The position numbers were made by a program, and so were the translations under genes. From Lysobacter sp. Root494 (lineage in GTDB: Bacteria > Pseudomonadota > Gammaproteobacteria > Xanthomonadales > Xanthomonadaceae): a stretch of DNA of 64,000 nt. Location of the stretch: positions 285,827-349,826 of the forward strand of contig NZ_LMFH01000007.1 of the NCBI RefSeq assembly GCF_001427225.1, read 5' to 3'. The notes beneath the pieces were generated by a model, which saw only the letters and a list, made by a program, of their open reading frames with translations, was not told where the DNA came from and made no database searches. Position 1 is the first letter of the stretch; each line of letters begins with the position of its first letter. Of the stretch, positions 44,056 through 53,294 are shown in pieces.

Positions 44056-44773
44056 GGCGGGCCTTGCGGAACGTCAGGATGAGCGCCGTGACAAGCACGG
44101 CGATGGCCAGTGCGAACCATTGCAGCGCGTAGCCGCGATGGCGCTCGGGCTGAAGCGTGTTGGCGAGCAGCTGCAGGTCGCGTTCGTAACCGAGCGGAAG
44201 CGCCGGATCCAGGCGCAGCACGCGCGGCGCGAGCGGCGGTTGCAGATCGAGCGTGCGCGACACGACATCCATGTCGATGCGCGTCAGCACCCAGCCGTCG
44301 CGCTGGCGCGCGATGCCGGTGCCGAGCGCGAGGCCGGACGACGGCGGCGGCACCAGCAGGCCACGCACTTCGATGCGGCCCTTTGGCAAGGCGATGGCCG
44401 GCATCACGCGCGTGGGCGGCAGCGGCAGCCATCCCAGATCGATCAGGATGGGCTGGATCGCGCCTTCGGGCAGGAATACGCGATACGCATGCACGCCCGC
44501 GCGGCCGTCACGTTGCTGGTTATCGAGCCATAGCGGTCCCTTGTCTGCGAAACGGCCTGCACCCACTCCCCAGTCGTAGTTGTGGATGCGTTCGCGGTTC
44601 GCCGCCTGCGCAAGCGACACCGGCGTGCGCCGCGCCAGCACCTGCGCGGACGCATCGAGCATCGCCTGCTTCTCGACCGCGCGCTGCGATTGCCACAGCC
44701 CCAGCCGCACGAACAACGCGATCGCCAGCACGGCCAGCGCCCAGCCGACTATCAGGTTGCGCCGGCGGCTCAC
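44042..44773 (-). CDS. SURF1-family oxidase assembly protein
   Basis: This 243-residue protein has a helix near each end (about 7-25 and 216-234) with a periplasmic domain between, the SURF1/Shy1 topology. Typical stretches are LGLWQSQRAVEKQAML near 25, WLDNQQRDGRAGVHAYRVF near 85, ILIDLGWLP near 117 and RGYALQWFALA near 210. SURF1 helps insert heme a into subunit I. GTG 44773 is the chosen start; GAGG lies six bases before it. Confidence 0.9.
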   Translation of the reverse strand: MSRRRNLIVGWALAVLAIALFVRLGLWQSQRAVEKQAMLDASAQVLARRTPVSLAQAANRERIHNYDWGVGAGRFADKGPLWLDNQQRDGRAGVHAYRVFLPEGAIQPILIDLGWLPLPPTRVMPAIALPKGRIEVRGLLVPPPSSGLALGTGIARQRDGWVLTRIDMDVVSRTLDLQPPLAPRVLRLDPALPLGYERDLQLLANTLQPERHRGYALQWFALAIAVLVTALILTFRKARHEPR

Positions 44774-44839
44774 GCCCGGCCTCGCGCAGGCTGCGATAAT
44801 GCCGCCACGGGCGCGCATCGTCCGCTCCGGAGCATCGCC

Positions 44840-45052
44840 GTGAAGACCCTGCTGATCATCGCCGTCCTGATCCTCATTCTCTGGAACCTCGGTGCCGGCC
44901 TGTACTACATGATGGTCGACAAGGGCGAGAGCAAGCGCACGGTGAATGCGCTGACCCGCCGCGTCGCGCTGTCCATCGCGCTGATCATCGGCGTCGTCAT
45001 CGCCGCCAAGATGGGCTGGATCGAATTCCACGGCGTCGGCCGCAATCCGTAA
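44840..45052 (+). CDS. Twin transmembrane small protein (DUF2909 family)
   Basis: This 70-residue protein consists of two hydrophobic helices (about 3-22 and 46-65) joined by the basic loop MVDKGESKRTVNALTRR, the pattern of DUF2909 proteins found beside cytochrome oxidase genes. It starts at GTG with GGAG eight bases upstream. It is the only gene on the plus strand within the oxidase cluster, divergent from SURF1 and convergent with coxC. Its role is unknown. Confidence 0.75.
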   Translation: MKTLLIIAVLILILWNLGAGLYYMMVDKGESKRTVNALTRRVALSIALIIGVVIAAKMGWIEFHGVGRNP

Positions 45053-45120
45053 GCCGCTTCGAGCTTCATGACGCCTCGCGCGCCATCGTCGCGTCGACGC
45101 CTGTAGCAAACATTCCCGCA

Positions 45121-45170
45121 GAAAAACAAAAGGCCCGGGACCGCGGCTTTCCAGCCTCAGCCCGGGCCTT
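45121..45170 (-). terminator. Strong terminator after coxC
   Basis: A 10-bp stem (45130-45139 with 45161-45170) with an internal small hairpin in the loop is followed on the minus strand by TTTTGTTTTTC. It separates coxC from SURF1, so the assembly genes downstream probably have another promoter, likely in 44774-45120. Confidence 0.8.
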
Positions 45171-45181
45171 CGCGTGTCGGC

Positions 45182-46057
45182 TTACAGCACGTAGACGAAC
45201 AGGAACAGGCCCAGCCACACCACGTCGACGAAGTGCCAGTACCAGGCCACCGCTTCGAACGCGAAGTGGTGTTCCTTGTTGAAGTGGCCCTTGGCGCAGC
45301 GGAATCAGATGATCGCCAGCATGATCGTGCCGAGCGTCACGTGCGCGCCGTGGAAGCCGGTGAGCATGAAGAACGTCGAACCGTAGATGCCCGAACCCAG
45401 GGTCAGGTTGAAGTGCTTGTAGGCCTCGATGTACTCGGTGCCCTGGAAGTACAGGAACAGCGCGCCGAGCAGCACGGTCAGGCCGAGGAACAACAGCAGC
45501 GTCTTGCGCGCGCCCGCTTTCAGCGCGTGGTGCGCGATGGTGACGGTCACGCCCGAAGACAGCAGGATCAGCGTGTTGAGCAGCGGCAGGCCCCAGGCCG
45601 GCACGGTCTGGAAGTGACCGCCGACGCCGGCCGGGCCGTTGGTCGGCCAGCCCGCGGTGTAGCCGTTCCACAGCAGCGCGTTGGTCATCACGCCATCGCC
45701 TTCGCCCGAGAGCCACGGCAACGCGTACTGGCGGGCGTAGAACAGCGCGCCGAAGAACGCCGCGAAGAACATCACTTCGGAGAAGATGAACCACACCATG
45801 CCCATGCGGAACGAGGTGTCGACCTGCTTGTTGTAGTTGCCCTTGATCGACTCGCGGATCACGTCGCCGAACCAGCCGAACAGCACGCCGCACATCAGGG
45901 CGATGCCGAAGAAGAACACCGGCTTGCCCCAGCTGACTTCATTGAACCAGCTGGCGAGGCCGACCATGGTGGTGAACAGCGCGATCGAGCCGAGGAACGG
46001 CCAGCGGCTGCTGTGCGGCACGAAGTAATGGTGGGCGTCTGCGTGTGCTTGTGCCAT
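45182..46057 (-). CDS. coxC: Cytochrome c oxidase subunit III, interrupted by an in-frame TGA
   Basis: Read to the TAA at 45182 this would be 291 residues, the normal length, with seven helices. Codon 251 (45307-45305) is TGA, so standard translation stops after 250 residues at GTIMLAII. The next 40 codons stay in frame and encode the conserved last helix ([17 protein letters not shown] and then LFLFVYVL). A single G-to-A change of TGG would explain it. The truncated protein would lack helix VII. It may be a sequencing error, a true nonsense mutation or read-through; the rest of the operon is intact. Confidence 0.85.
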
Positions 46058-46104
46058 GGCAGGTGTTCCAGTCAGGTGCTATGCGAGGAAAGCTGGTTGA
46101 GAAC

Positions 46105-46728
46105 TCAGGGCGCCGCGTGCGAAGCGCCGGTGCTGCCGGCAAGCTTCGACGTCAGCACGTCGTTCTTGAAGAACGTGTAGGAGAGCGTGATCGTCTGCAC
46201 GTCGGACGGCAGGTTCGGATCGACGATGAAGCGCACGGGCATGTCGCGCGTCTCGCCCGCCTGCAGCGTCTGTGCGGTGAAGCAGAAGCATTCGGTCTTG
46301 CTGAAGTAGCCCGACGCGCGCGCCGGCGCCACCGACGGCACCGCGCTGCCCACGATCGGGCGCGTGCTGGTGTTGGTCGCCTTGTAGGTCGCTTCGTACT
46401 GCTCGCCCGGGCGCACCGTCATGGTCAGCTGGTTCGGCGCGAACTGCCACGGCAGTTTGGAATTGACGCCGCCGTCGAACTGCACGGTGACCACGCGTTC
46501 GCTGGACGGCTTCGCATTCGTTACGCCCTCAGCCGCGGTGCGTTCCAGACGGATGCCCAGCACCTTTTCGCAGGCTATGCGGTACAGCGGAATCAGGCTG
46601 AAGCTGAAACCGAACGCGGCGATCGCGACCAGCACCATCTTGGTGAGCCCGCGCGTCGCACTGCGTGAAGCGCCGTTATTGGCCGGTGTGCTGCCGTTGA
46701 CAGGCGTGTTGTCGCGATCGGCGTTCAC
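46105..46728 (-). CDS. ctaG: Cytochrome c oxidase assembly protein CtaG
   Basis: This 207-residue Cox11-type protein delivers copper to the CuB site of subunit I. It has one N-terminal helix (about 31-50) and a periplasmic Ig-like domain with [15 protein letters not shown] and the copper-binding [12 protein letters not shown] motif near 140. The GTG start at 46728 overlaps the stop of the 45-residue gene as GTGA; the frame upstream of it belongs to that overlap. It lies 47 bases before coxC. Confidence 0.92.
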   Translation of the reverse strand: MNADRDNTPVNGSTPANNGASRSATRGLTKMVLVAIAAFGFSFSLIPLYRIACEKVLGIRLERTAAEGVTNAKPSSERVVTVQFDGGVNSKLPWQFAPNQLTMTVRPGEQYEATYKATNTSTRPIVGSAVPSVAPARASGYFSKTECFCFTAQTLQAGETRDMPVRFIVDPNLPSDVQTITLSYTFFKNDVLTSKLAGSTGASHAAP

Positions 46729-46862
46729 TTCGACAGCCCCACCATCGCGATGAAACCCGCATAGACGACGACCGCGATCACCGCGATCCACAACGCCATG
46801 CGACGCGCGCGCTTGCGGCGCGCATCGACTTCATTCGGCGGTAGCGGATTGTTCGGGTTCAT
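46725..46862 (-). CDS. 45-residue single-pass membrane protein of the oxidase operon
   Basis: This short protein has a polar, basic start ([11 protein letters not shown]) and one hydrophobic helix ([19 protein letters not shown]). It starts 41 bases after ctaD and overlaps the ctaG start by four bases, which strongly suggests a real, coupled gene. Small proteins at this place in other proteobacterial oxidase operons are poorly described; it may be an oxidase accessory subunit or assembly factor. Confidence 0.7.
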   Translation of the reverse strand: MNPNNPLPPNEVDARRKRARRMALWIAVIAVVVYAGFIAMVGLSK

Positions 46863-46903
46863 GGGATCCGTAGGTGCCGGGCTTGCCCGGCACGTCGCGT
46901 CAC

Positions 46904-48535
46904 TCAGTGCGTGATATCGCCGTGGGCGAGGTCGCCGTCGCGGATCACCGGCGGCACGGTGAAGGTGTGGTGCGGCGCCGGGCTCGGCACGGTCCACTCC
47001 AGGCCACGGGCCGACGGCCACGCGCGCGCTTCGGCCTTGACGCCGCTCTTCAGCGAACGCCACAGGATGAAGGCCATCATGAAGGGCGTCACGAACATGC
47101 CGAACGCGCCGATCGAGCTCACCAGGTTCCAGTCCGCGAACACCACGTTGTAGTCCGGGATACGGCGCGGCATACCGGCCAGGCCCAGGAAGTGCTGCGG
47201 GAAGAACAGCAGGTTGACGAACACCATCGTCCACCAGAAGTGGAACTTGGCCATGGCCATGTTGTACATGCGGCCCGACCACTTCGGCCACCAGTAGTAC
47301 ACCGCGCCGATGATGCCGAACAGCGCGCCGGTGACGAGCACGTAGTGGAAGTGCGCGACGACGAAGTAGGTGTCGTGGTACTGGAAATCCGCCGGCACGA
47401 TCGCGAGCATCAGGCCCGAGAAGCCGCCGATGGTGAACAGGATCACGAACGAGATCGCCCACAGCATCGGCGCTTCGAACGAGATCGAGCCGCGCCACAT
47501 CGTGGTCACCCAGTTGAACACCTTCACGCCGGTCGGCACCGCGATCAGCATCGTCGCGAACATGAAGTAGATCTCGCCACCGAGCGGCATGCCGACGGTG
47601 AACATGTGGTGCGCCCACACGATGAACGAGAGGAAGGCGATCGAGGCGGTCGCGTACACCATCGCCTGGTAACCGAACAGCGGCTTGCGGCTGAAGGTCG
47701 GGATGATTTCCGAGACCACGCCGAAGGCCGGCAGGATCATGATGTAGACCTCGGGGTGCCCGAAGAACCAGAAGATGTGCTGGAACATCACCGGGTCGCC
47801 GCCGCCGGCCGCGTTGAAGAACGAGGTGCCGGCGTACTTGTCGGTCAGCAGCATCGTCACCGCGCCGGCGAGCACCGGCATCACCGCGATCAGCAGGAAC
47901 GCGGTGATCAGCCAGGTCCAGGCGAAGATTGGCATCTTCAGCAGGTCGACGCCCGGGGCGCGCATGTTGAGGATGGTGGCGATGATGTTGATCGCGCCCA
48001 TGATCGAGCTGATGCCCATCATGTGGATGGCGAAGATCGCGAAGGCAACGTTATTGCCGCCCTGCAGCGACAGCGGCGGATACAGCGTCCAGCCGCCGGC
48101 AGGCGCGCCGCCCGGCATGAACAGCGTCATCAGCAGCAGGGTGAAGGCGAAGGGCATGATCCAGAAGGACCAGTTGTTCATGCGCGGCAGCGCCATATCG
48201 GGCGCGCCGATCTGCAGCGGAATCATCCAGTTGGCCAGGCCGACGAAGGCCGGCATGATTCCGCCGAAGATCATGACCAGCGCATGCACCGTGGTCATCT
48301 GGTTGAAGAACATCGGCTCGACGAACTGCAGGCCCGGCTTCATCAGTTCGGCACGGATCACGACGGACATCGCCGCGCCGATGATGAACATCACGAACGA
48401 GAACACCAGGTACAGCGTTCCGATGTCCTTGTGGTTGGTCGAGAAGAACCAGCGCTCGATGAAGCCCTGCTTGTGATCGTGGGCGTGATCGTCGTGGTGC
48501 ACGGGCGCGTGCGTGGCTTCGTAATGCGTCGACAT
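46904..48535 (-). CDS. ctaD: Cytochrome c oxidase subunit I
   Basis: This 543-residue, 12-helix heme-copper oxidase core reduces oxygen and pumps protons. The CuB site is WFFGHPEVY (the His-Tyr cross-link pair, with Glu as in A1-type oxidases), HHMF and the HDTYFVVAHFHY motif carrying heme a and a3 ligands. The D-channel residues near NNWSFWIMPF are also in place. A His-rich N-terminus (VHHDDHAHDH) precedes the first helix. It lies 26 bases after coxB. Confidence 0.97.
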   Translation of the reverse strand: MSTHYEATHAPVHHDDHAHDHKQGFIERWFFSTNHKDIGTLYLVFSFVMFIIGAAMSVVIRAELMKPGLQFVEPMFFNQMTTVHALVMIFGGIMPAFVGLANWMIPLQIGAPDMALPRMNNWSFWIMPFAFTLLLMTLFMPGGAPAGGWTLYPPLSLQGGNNVAFAIFAIHMMGISSIMGAINIIATILNMRAPGVDLLKMPIFAWTWLITAFLLIAVMPVLAGAVTMLLTDKYAGTSFFNAAGGGDPVMFQHIFWFFGHPEVYIMILPAFGVVSEIIPTFSRKPLFGYQAMVYATASIAFLSFIVWAHHMFTVGMPLGGEIYFMFATMLIAVPTGVKVFNWVTTMWRGSISFEAPMLWAISFVILFTIGGFSGLMLAIVPADFQYHDTYFVVAHFHYVLVTGALFGIIGAVYYWWPKWSGRMYNMAMAKFHFWWTMVFVNLLFFPQHFLGLAGMPRRIPDYNVVFADWNLVSSIGAFGMFVTPFMMAFILWRSLKSGVKAEARAWPSARGLEWTVPSPAPHHTFTVPPVIRDGDLAHGDITH

Positions 48536-48561
48536 GGTCGTGTCCCGGTAACTCGTTCGGA

Positions 48562-49533
48562 TCAGCCGGCGACCGCTGCAGCGGCGCCGGTGGCGGCAGA
48601 AGCGGCGGCGGGCGCGGCTTCGGCGGGGGCCGGTTCGACCGGCGTCGTTTCAGCGGGAGCGGCGGGCGCAGCCGGCGTGGCCGGAGCGTTCTTCGCCTTC
48701 TGCTCGTTCAGCCACGCGGTGTATTCGGCCTTGGGCAGCACGCGCACGACGATCGGCATGAAGCCGTGGTCCTTGCCGCACAGCTCGGCGCACTGGCCGC
48801 GGTACACGCCCGGCTTGTTCACGCTGGTCCAGGCCTCGTTGACGATGCCCGGGATCGCGTCCTGCTTCCAGCCCAGCGCCGGCACCCACCAGGCGTGGAT
48901 CACGTCATCGGCGGTGATGACGAAGCGGACCTTGGTGTCCACCGGCAGCACCAATGCGTTGTCCACGTCGAGCAGGTAGTTCGCCTTGTTGGCGGTGCGC
49001 GCGTCGACGCCGCTCTGGCGGATCTCGTCGCTCTTGCGGTCGAGGCGGCTGGTGAGGCTCACGCCTTCGCCCAGGTACTCGTACTTCCACATCCACTGGT
49101 AGCCGGTGACCTTGACGGTCATCTGCGACTCGCGGGTGTCGTACATCTTGATCAGCTTGCTGGTGGCGGGGAACGCCATCAGCACCAGCAGCACGATCGG
49201 GACCACGGTCCAGACCACTTCCAGCTTGGTGCTGTGGGTGAAGTCCTTGTCCGGCACCGCACCCTTGGAGTGGCGGAACTTGAACATGGCCACGGCCATG
49301 GCGCCAAACACCAGGATGCCGATGGCGACGCAGATCCACAGCGCCAGCATGTGGGCCGAGTAGGCGTTCATCGATTGCGCAGTGACGCCTTCGCCCATGT
49401 TGAGCTGCCAGCGGTGCGGTGCATTGGTCCACGTGTCGCTGGCCTGCGCGAAGGCGAGCAGCGGAGCGGCCATCGCGGCCACGCCCATTGCCCACTGTCC
49501 CGCGGTCCCAAGCTTGCTACGACCGGCTTTCAT
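48562..49533 (-). CDS. coxB: Cytochrome c oxidase subunit II
   Basis: This 323-residue protein has a signal sequence (about 1-30), two membrane helices and a periplasmic CuA domain. The CuA ligands are in AGRGQC-type position GQCAELCGKDHGFM near 255, with an upstream His in VIHAWWVPALG; TGYQWMWKYEY carries the aromatic electron-entry residues. The last 45 residues are an Ala/Pro-rich low-complexity tail. The start at 49533 restores the signal sequence. It is the first gene of the aa3 oxidase operon. Confidence 0.95.
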   Translation of the reverse strand: MKAGRSKLGTAGQWAMGVAAMAAPLLAFAQASDTWTNAPHRWQLNMGEGVTAQSMNAYSAHMLALWICVAIGILVFGAMAVAMFKFRHSKGAVPDKDFTHSTKLEVVWTVVPIVLLVLMAFPATSKLIKMYDTRESQMTVKVTGYQWMWKYEYLGEGVSLTSRLDRKSDEIRQSGVDARTANKANYLLDVDNALVLPVDTKVRFVITADDVIHAWWVPALGWKQDAIPGIVNEAWTSVNKPGVYRGQCAELCGKDHGFMPIVVRVLPKAEYTAWLNEQKAKNAPATPAAPAAPAETTPVEPAPAEAAPAAASAATGAAAAVAG

Positions 49534-49983
49534 CAGTTCGAGCCCCGAAAAGATCAGTTGGATCAGTTGATTCCTGTGTCGCTCCGCTGGCTGCCCGGCC
49601 GCGCTGCTTCGGACTGCGAGGCAGCCCGGCCCCGGGTGGGGCCGCGTGGAACGGGGTGGCTGGCAGGTTCGGGCTGGAGGATCACCTGGTCGGGCACACT
49701 GGCCAGGCACACGTGATCAAACCGGACGGAACCCATCACGCCGGAGACCGCCCGAATAGGGCAACGGCTTCGCGGACGCTACGGAATAACCGTGAAATGG
49801 TAGCGACAGGGGCGCGCCCGGGCAACCCGCAATTGCTGCAGCGACTGATGGGTTCAGTCGGAAAAAGCGGCAAATCCGGCACAAAAGCGCCCGCGATCCT
49901 GTGCTCTCCACGGCCCTCGCACCGGGCGCGGAGTGGCACCGAAGCTCTAGACTATGCGGCTTCCCCACCGCTTCCGCGGACCC
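49534..49983. other. Divergent intergenic region coxB / putA
   Basis: These 450 bases hold no convincing gene or RNA. They must contain the promoters of the oxidase operon (minus) and putA (plus). A -10-like TAGACT at 49948-49953 would start putA transcription near 49960. Confidence 0.4.
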
Positions 49984-52900
49984 ATGAACCCACCAATCGC
50001 CAACACCGTGCCGGCGAGCACGGATGCGCCCGTCGCCGACGGGCTGATCAGCGCCGAACTTCCGCCCCCGCCGCTGGGCCCTCGCGCCGCGATCACCGCC
50101 GGTTGGGTGCGCGACGAAGCCGCCCACGTGCGCCATCTGCTCGAACTGGCGCGCCTGCCCGAAACCGAGCGGCTGCAGGCGCAGGCTACCGCCGCCGACC
50201 TCGTCCGCCGCGTTCGTGCACGCGCCAAGGACCAGGGCGCGATCGAAGCCTTCATGCGCCAGTACGACCTGGGCAGCGAGGAAGGCGTGCTGCTGATGTG
50301 CGTGGCCGAGGCGCTGCTGCGCATCCCGGACCAGGAAACGGCCGACAAGCTGATCCGCGACAAGCTCGGCGATGCGGACTGGAAGAAGCACATGGGCCAG
50401 TCCGATTCGGTACTGGTCAACGCTTCGACCTGGGGCCTGATGCTCACCGGCCACCTCGTCGATCTCAATGACGAAACCAAGCGCGACGTGCACGGCGCCT
50501 TCAAGCGCCTGCTCGGCCGCGTCGGCGAACCCGTGATCCGCCTCGCCGTGCGCCAGGCGATGAAGATCATGGGCCACCAGTTCGTCATGGGCCGCACGAT
50601 CGGTGAAGCGCTCGCGCGTTCGCAAAAGGGCGACAACGCGAACTACCGCTATTCGTTCGACATGCTCGGCGAGGGCGCGCTCACCACGAAGGATGCGCTG
50701 CGCTATCTGCAGGCGTACCGCGATGCAATCCATGCGATTGGCCGGAGCGGCCAGTTCACCGCGCGCGAAGTCTTCGGCGTGCCATCGATCTCGGTGAAGC
50801 TGTCGGCGCTGCATCCTCGCTACGAACATGCCAAGCGCGAACGCGTATTCGCCGAACTGACGCCCCGCGTGCTCGAACTGGCGCAATTGGCGAAGTCATA
50901 CGGCATCGGCTTCACCATCGATGCGGAAGAAGCCGACCGGCTCGAACTCTCGCTCGACGTGATTGCTGCCGCATACGCGGACAAGTCGCTCGACGGCTGG
51001 GAGGGCTACGGCCTCGCCATCCAGGCGTACCAGAAGCGCGCGCCGGAAGTGATCGACTTCATCGCCGACCTCGCCCGCCGCCACGGCCGCCGCATTCCGG
51101 TGCGACTGGTGAAGGGTGCGTACTGGGACAGCGAGGTCAAGCGCGCGCAGGTCGACGGCCAGCTCGGCTACCCGGTGTTCACGCGCAAGCCCAACACCGA
51201 CGTCAGCTATCTCGCCAACGCGCGGCGCATGCTCGAAGCGACCGACGCGATCTACCCGATGTTCGCCACTCACAACGCCCACACGATCGCGACGATCTGG
51301 CAACGCGCGAAGGCGATGGGCCGTGAACGCAATTTCGAATTCCAGAAGCTGCATGGCATGGGCGACGACCTGTATGCCGAGGTGATCCCGGCCTCGCGCC
51401 TCAACGTGCCGTGCCGCGTGTATGCACCGGTCGGCTCGCACGAGGACCTGCTGCCGTACCTGGTGCGCCGCCTGCTCGAGAACGGCGCCAACTCCAGCTT
51501 CGTCAACCGCATCACCGACGAGGACATCGCCATCGATGACCTCATCCGCGATCCGGTCGAAACCGTTTCCGCATTCGAATCCATCGCGCATTCGCGCATC
51601 CCGCAGCCGGTCGACCTGTACCGCAGCTACGGCATAGACAGGAGCAACTCCATGGGCGTGAACCTCGCCAACGACGACCAACTGCGCACGCTCGCCGAAC
51701 AGGTCAATGCCGCGGCCAAGGACAACTGGCACGCCGCGCCGCTGGTGCCCGGCGCGACCATCGCCGGCCCGAACATCGCGGTGACCAATCCTGCCGACCG
51801 CCGCGAAACCGTCGGCCAGTGGCAGGCTGCCGACGCAGCGACCGTCGAACTCGCGCTGAAGAGTGCCGTGGCCGCGCAGGATGCCTGGAACACCACGCCT
51901 GCCGCATCGCGCGCCGCGATCCTCGAACACGCTGCCAACCTGCTCGAAGCGCGCATGCCCCAGTACATCGCGTTGTGCGCGAAGGAAGCCGGCAAGACGA
52001 TTCCCGATGGCGTCGCCGAAGTGCGCGAAGCGGTCGACTTCCTGCGCTACTACGCGGCGCAGGCGCGCGCCCTGTTCAAGCCGGAAGCACTGCCCGGCCC
52101 GACCGGCGAATCCAACACGCTGCAGCTTTCGGGCCGCGGCTTGTTCGTGTGCATCTCGCCATGGAATTTCCCGCTGGCGATCTTCCTCGGCCAGGTGTCG
52201 GCCGCGCTCGCCGCCGGCAACAGCGTGATCGCCAAGCCGGCCGAGCAGACCAATCTGATCGGCTACTACGCGGTGAAGCTGCTGCACGAAGCCGGCGTGC
52301 CCGAAGCCGTGCTGCAGTTCCTGCCGGGCGACGGCGCCACCGTCGGCGCGGCGCTCACAAAGGATCCGCGCGTGGCCGGCGTCGCCTTCACCGGCTCGAC
52401 CGACACCGCGCGCGCGATCAATCGCTCGTTGGCAGCAAGAGACGCCGCGATCGGCGTGCTGATCGCCGAAACCGGCGGCCAGAACGCGCTGATCGCCGAT
52501 TCCTCCTCGCTACCCGAGCAGGTGGTGAAGGATGCGATCTCCTCTGCCTTCACTTCCGCCGGCCAGCGTTGCTCGGCCGCCCGCGTGCTGTTCGTTCAGG
52601 ACGACATCGCCGGCAAGGTCACGCACATGCTCGCCGGCGCGATGGCCGAGCTGAAGGTCGGCAACCCCGGCCTGCTCTCGACCGACGTCGGCCCGGTGAT
52701 CGACGAGGACGCGTTGAAGATGCTGCGCGACCACGCCGCGCGTATGGATGTCGAAGCGAAGAAGATCGCCGAAGTCGAACCCGGTCCCGATGCGGCGCAT
52801 GGCAGCTTCTTCGCCCCGCGCGCGTACGAAATTGCCTCGATCGACGTGCTGCACAAGGAGATCTTCGGGCCGGTGTTGCACGTGATCCGCTGGAAGGCCG

Positions 52901-53208
52901 ACCAGCTCGACGCAGTGATCGATGCGATCAACGGCACCGGCTACGGGCTCACCCTCGGCGTGCATTCGCGCATCGACGAAACGATCGAGAAGATCGCTTC
53001 GCGCATCAAGGTCGGCAACTGCTACGTCAACCGCAACCAGATCGGCGCGGTGGTCGGCGTGCAGCCGTTCGGCGGGCAGAACATGTCCGGCACCGGTCCG
53101 AAGGCCGGCGGCCCGCACTACCTGCCGCGCTTCACCACCGAGAAGACGATCACCGTGAACACGACGGCGGCCGGCGGCAATGCGTCGCTGCTGACGCTCG
53201 GCGATTGA
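49984..53208 (+). CDS. putA: Bifunctional proline dehydrogenase / glutamate-semialdehyde dehydrogenase PutA
   Basis: This 1074-residue enzyme oxidises proline to glutamate. The FAD-dependent proline dehydrogenase barrel covers about 130-480 (SVKLSALHPRYE, GFTIDAEEADRLELS, PVRLVKGAYWD, YPMFATHNAHT). The aldehyde dehydrogenase covers about 560-1050, with FTGSTDTA, ETGGQNALIADSS and catalytic Cys863 in GQRCSAARV. No N-terminal ribbon-helix-helix is present, so it is not the trifunctional repressor type. The ATG at 49984 is preferred to 49954 because a -10-like box lies just before the latter. Confidence 0.95.
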   Translation: MNPPIANTVPASTDAPVADGLISAELPPPPLGPRAAITAGWVRDEAAHVRHLLELARLPETERLQAQATAADLVRRVRARAKDQGAIEAFMRQYDLGSEEGVLLMCVAEALLRIPDQETADKLIRDKLGDADWKKHMGQSDSVLVNASTWGLMLTGHLVDLNDETKRDVHGAFKRLLGRVGEPVIRLAVRQAMKIMGHQFVMGRTIGEALARSQKGDNANYRYSFDMLGEGALTTKDALRYLQAYRDAIHAIGRSGQFTAREVFGVPSISVKLSALHPRYEHAKRERVFAELTPRVLELAQLAKSYGIGFTIDAEEADRLELSLDVIAAAYADKSLDGWEGYGLAIQAYQKRAPEVIDFIADLARRHGRRIPVRLVKGAYWDSEVKRAQVDGQLGYPVFTRKPNTDVSYLANARRMLEATDAIYPMFATHNAHTIATIWQRAKAMGRERNFEFQKLHGMGDDLYAEVIPASRLNVPCRVYAPVGSHEDLLPYLVRRLLENGANSSFVNRITDEDIAIDDLIRDPVETVSAFESIAHSRIPQPVDLYRSYGIDRSNSMGVNLANDDQLRTLAEQVNAAAKDNWHAAPLVPGATIAGPNIAVTNPADRRETVGQWQAADAATVELALKSAVAAQDAWNTTPAASRAAILEHAANLLEARMPQYIALCAKEAGKTIPDGVAEVREAVDFLRYYAAQARALFKPEALPGPTGESNTLQLSGRGLFVCISPWNFPLAIFLGQVSAALAAGNSVIAKPAEQTNLIGYYAVKLLHEAGVPEAVLQFLPGDGATVGAALTKDPRVAGVAFTGSTDTARAINRSLAARDAAIGVLIAETGGQNALIADSSSLPEQVVKDAISSAFTSAGQRCSAARVLFVQDDIAGKVTHMLAGAMAELKVGNPGLLSTDVGPVIDEDALKMLRDHAARMDVEAKKIAEVEPGPDAAHGSFFAPRAYEIASIDVLHKEIFGPVLHVIRWKADQLDAVIDAINGTGYGLTLGVHSRIDETIEKIASRIKVGNCYVNRNQIGAVVGVQPFGGQNMSGTGPKAGGPHYLPRFTTEKTITVNTTAAGGNASLLTLGD

Positions 53209-53241
53209 TGCCGTAGAAAAAAACCGCGCCGCTCCACAAAG

Positions 53242-53271
53242 AAAAAGCCCCGCAATCGCGGGGCTTTTTCG
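53242..53271. terminator. Bidirectional terminator between putA and fadL
   Basis: A 12-bp stem (AAAAAGCCCCGC at 53242-53253 with its complement at 53258-53269) closes an AATC loop. A-rich and T-rich sides on both strands give good U-tracts in both directions for the two convergent genes. Confidence 0.88.
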
Positions 53272-53294
53272 TTTCGCTGCGAAGCAGGCTTCGC

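Noticed and set aside
45182..45310. Frameshift in coxC
   Set aside because: The reading frame before and after the stop is the same and the conserved tail follows directly, so it is a nonsense codon rather than a shift.
46874..48979. 701-codon plus-strand open frame
   Set aside because: Antisense to ctaD and coxB, His/Arg/Asp-rich with no motif; a shadow frame.
49984..50130. DNA-binding repressor domain on PutA
   Set aside because: No ribbon-helix-helix pattern is present at the N-terminus and the length fits the bifunctional type.
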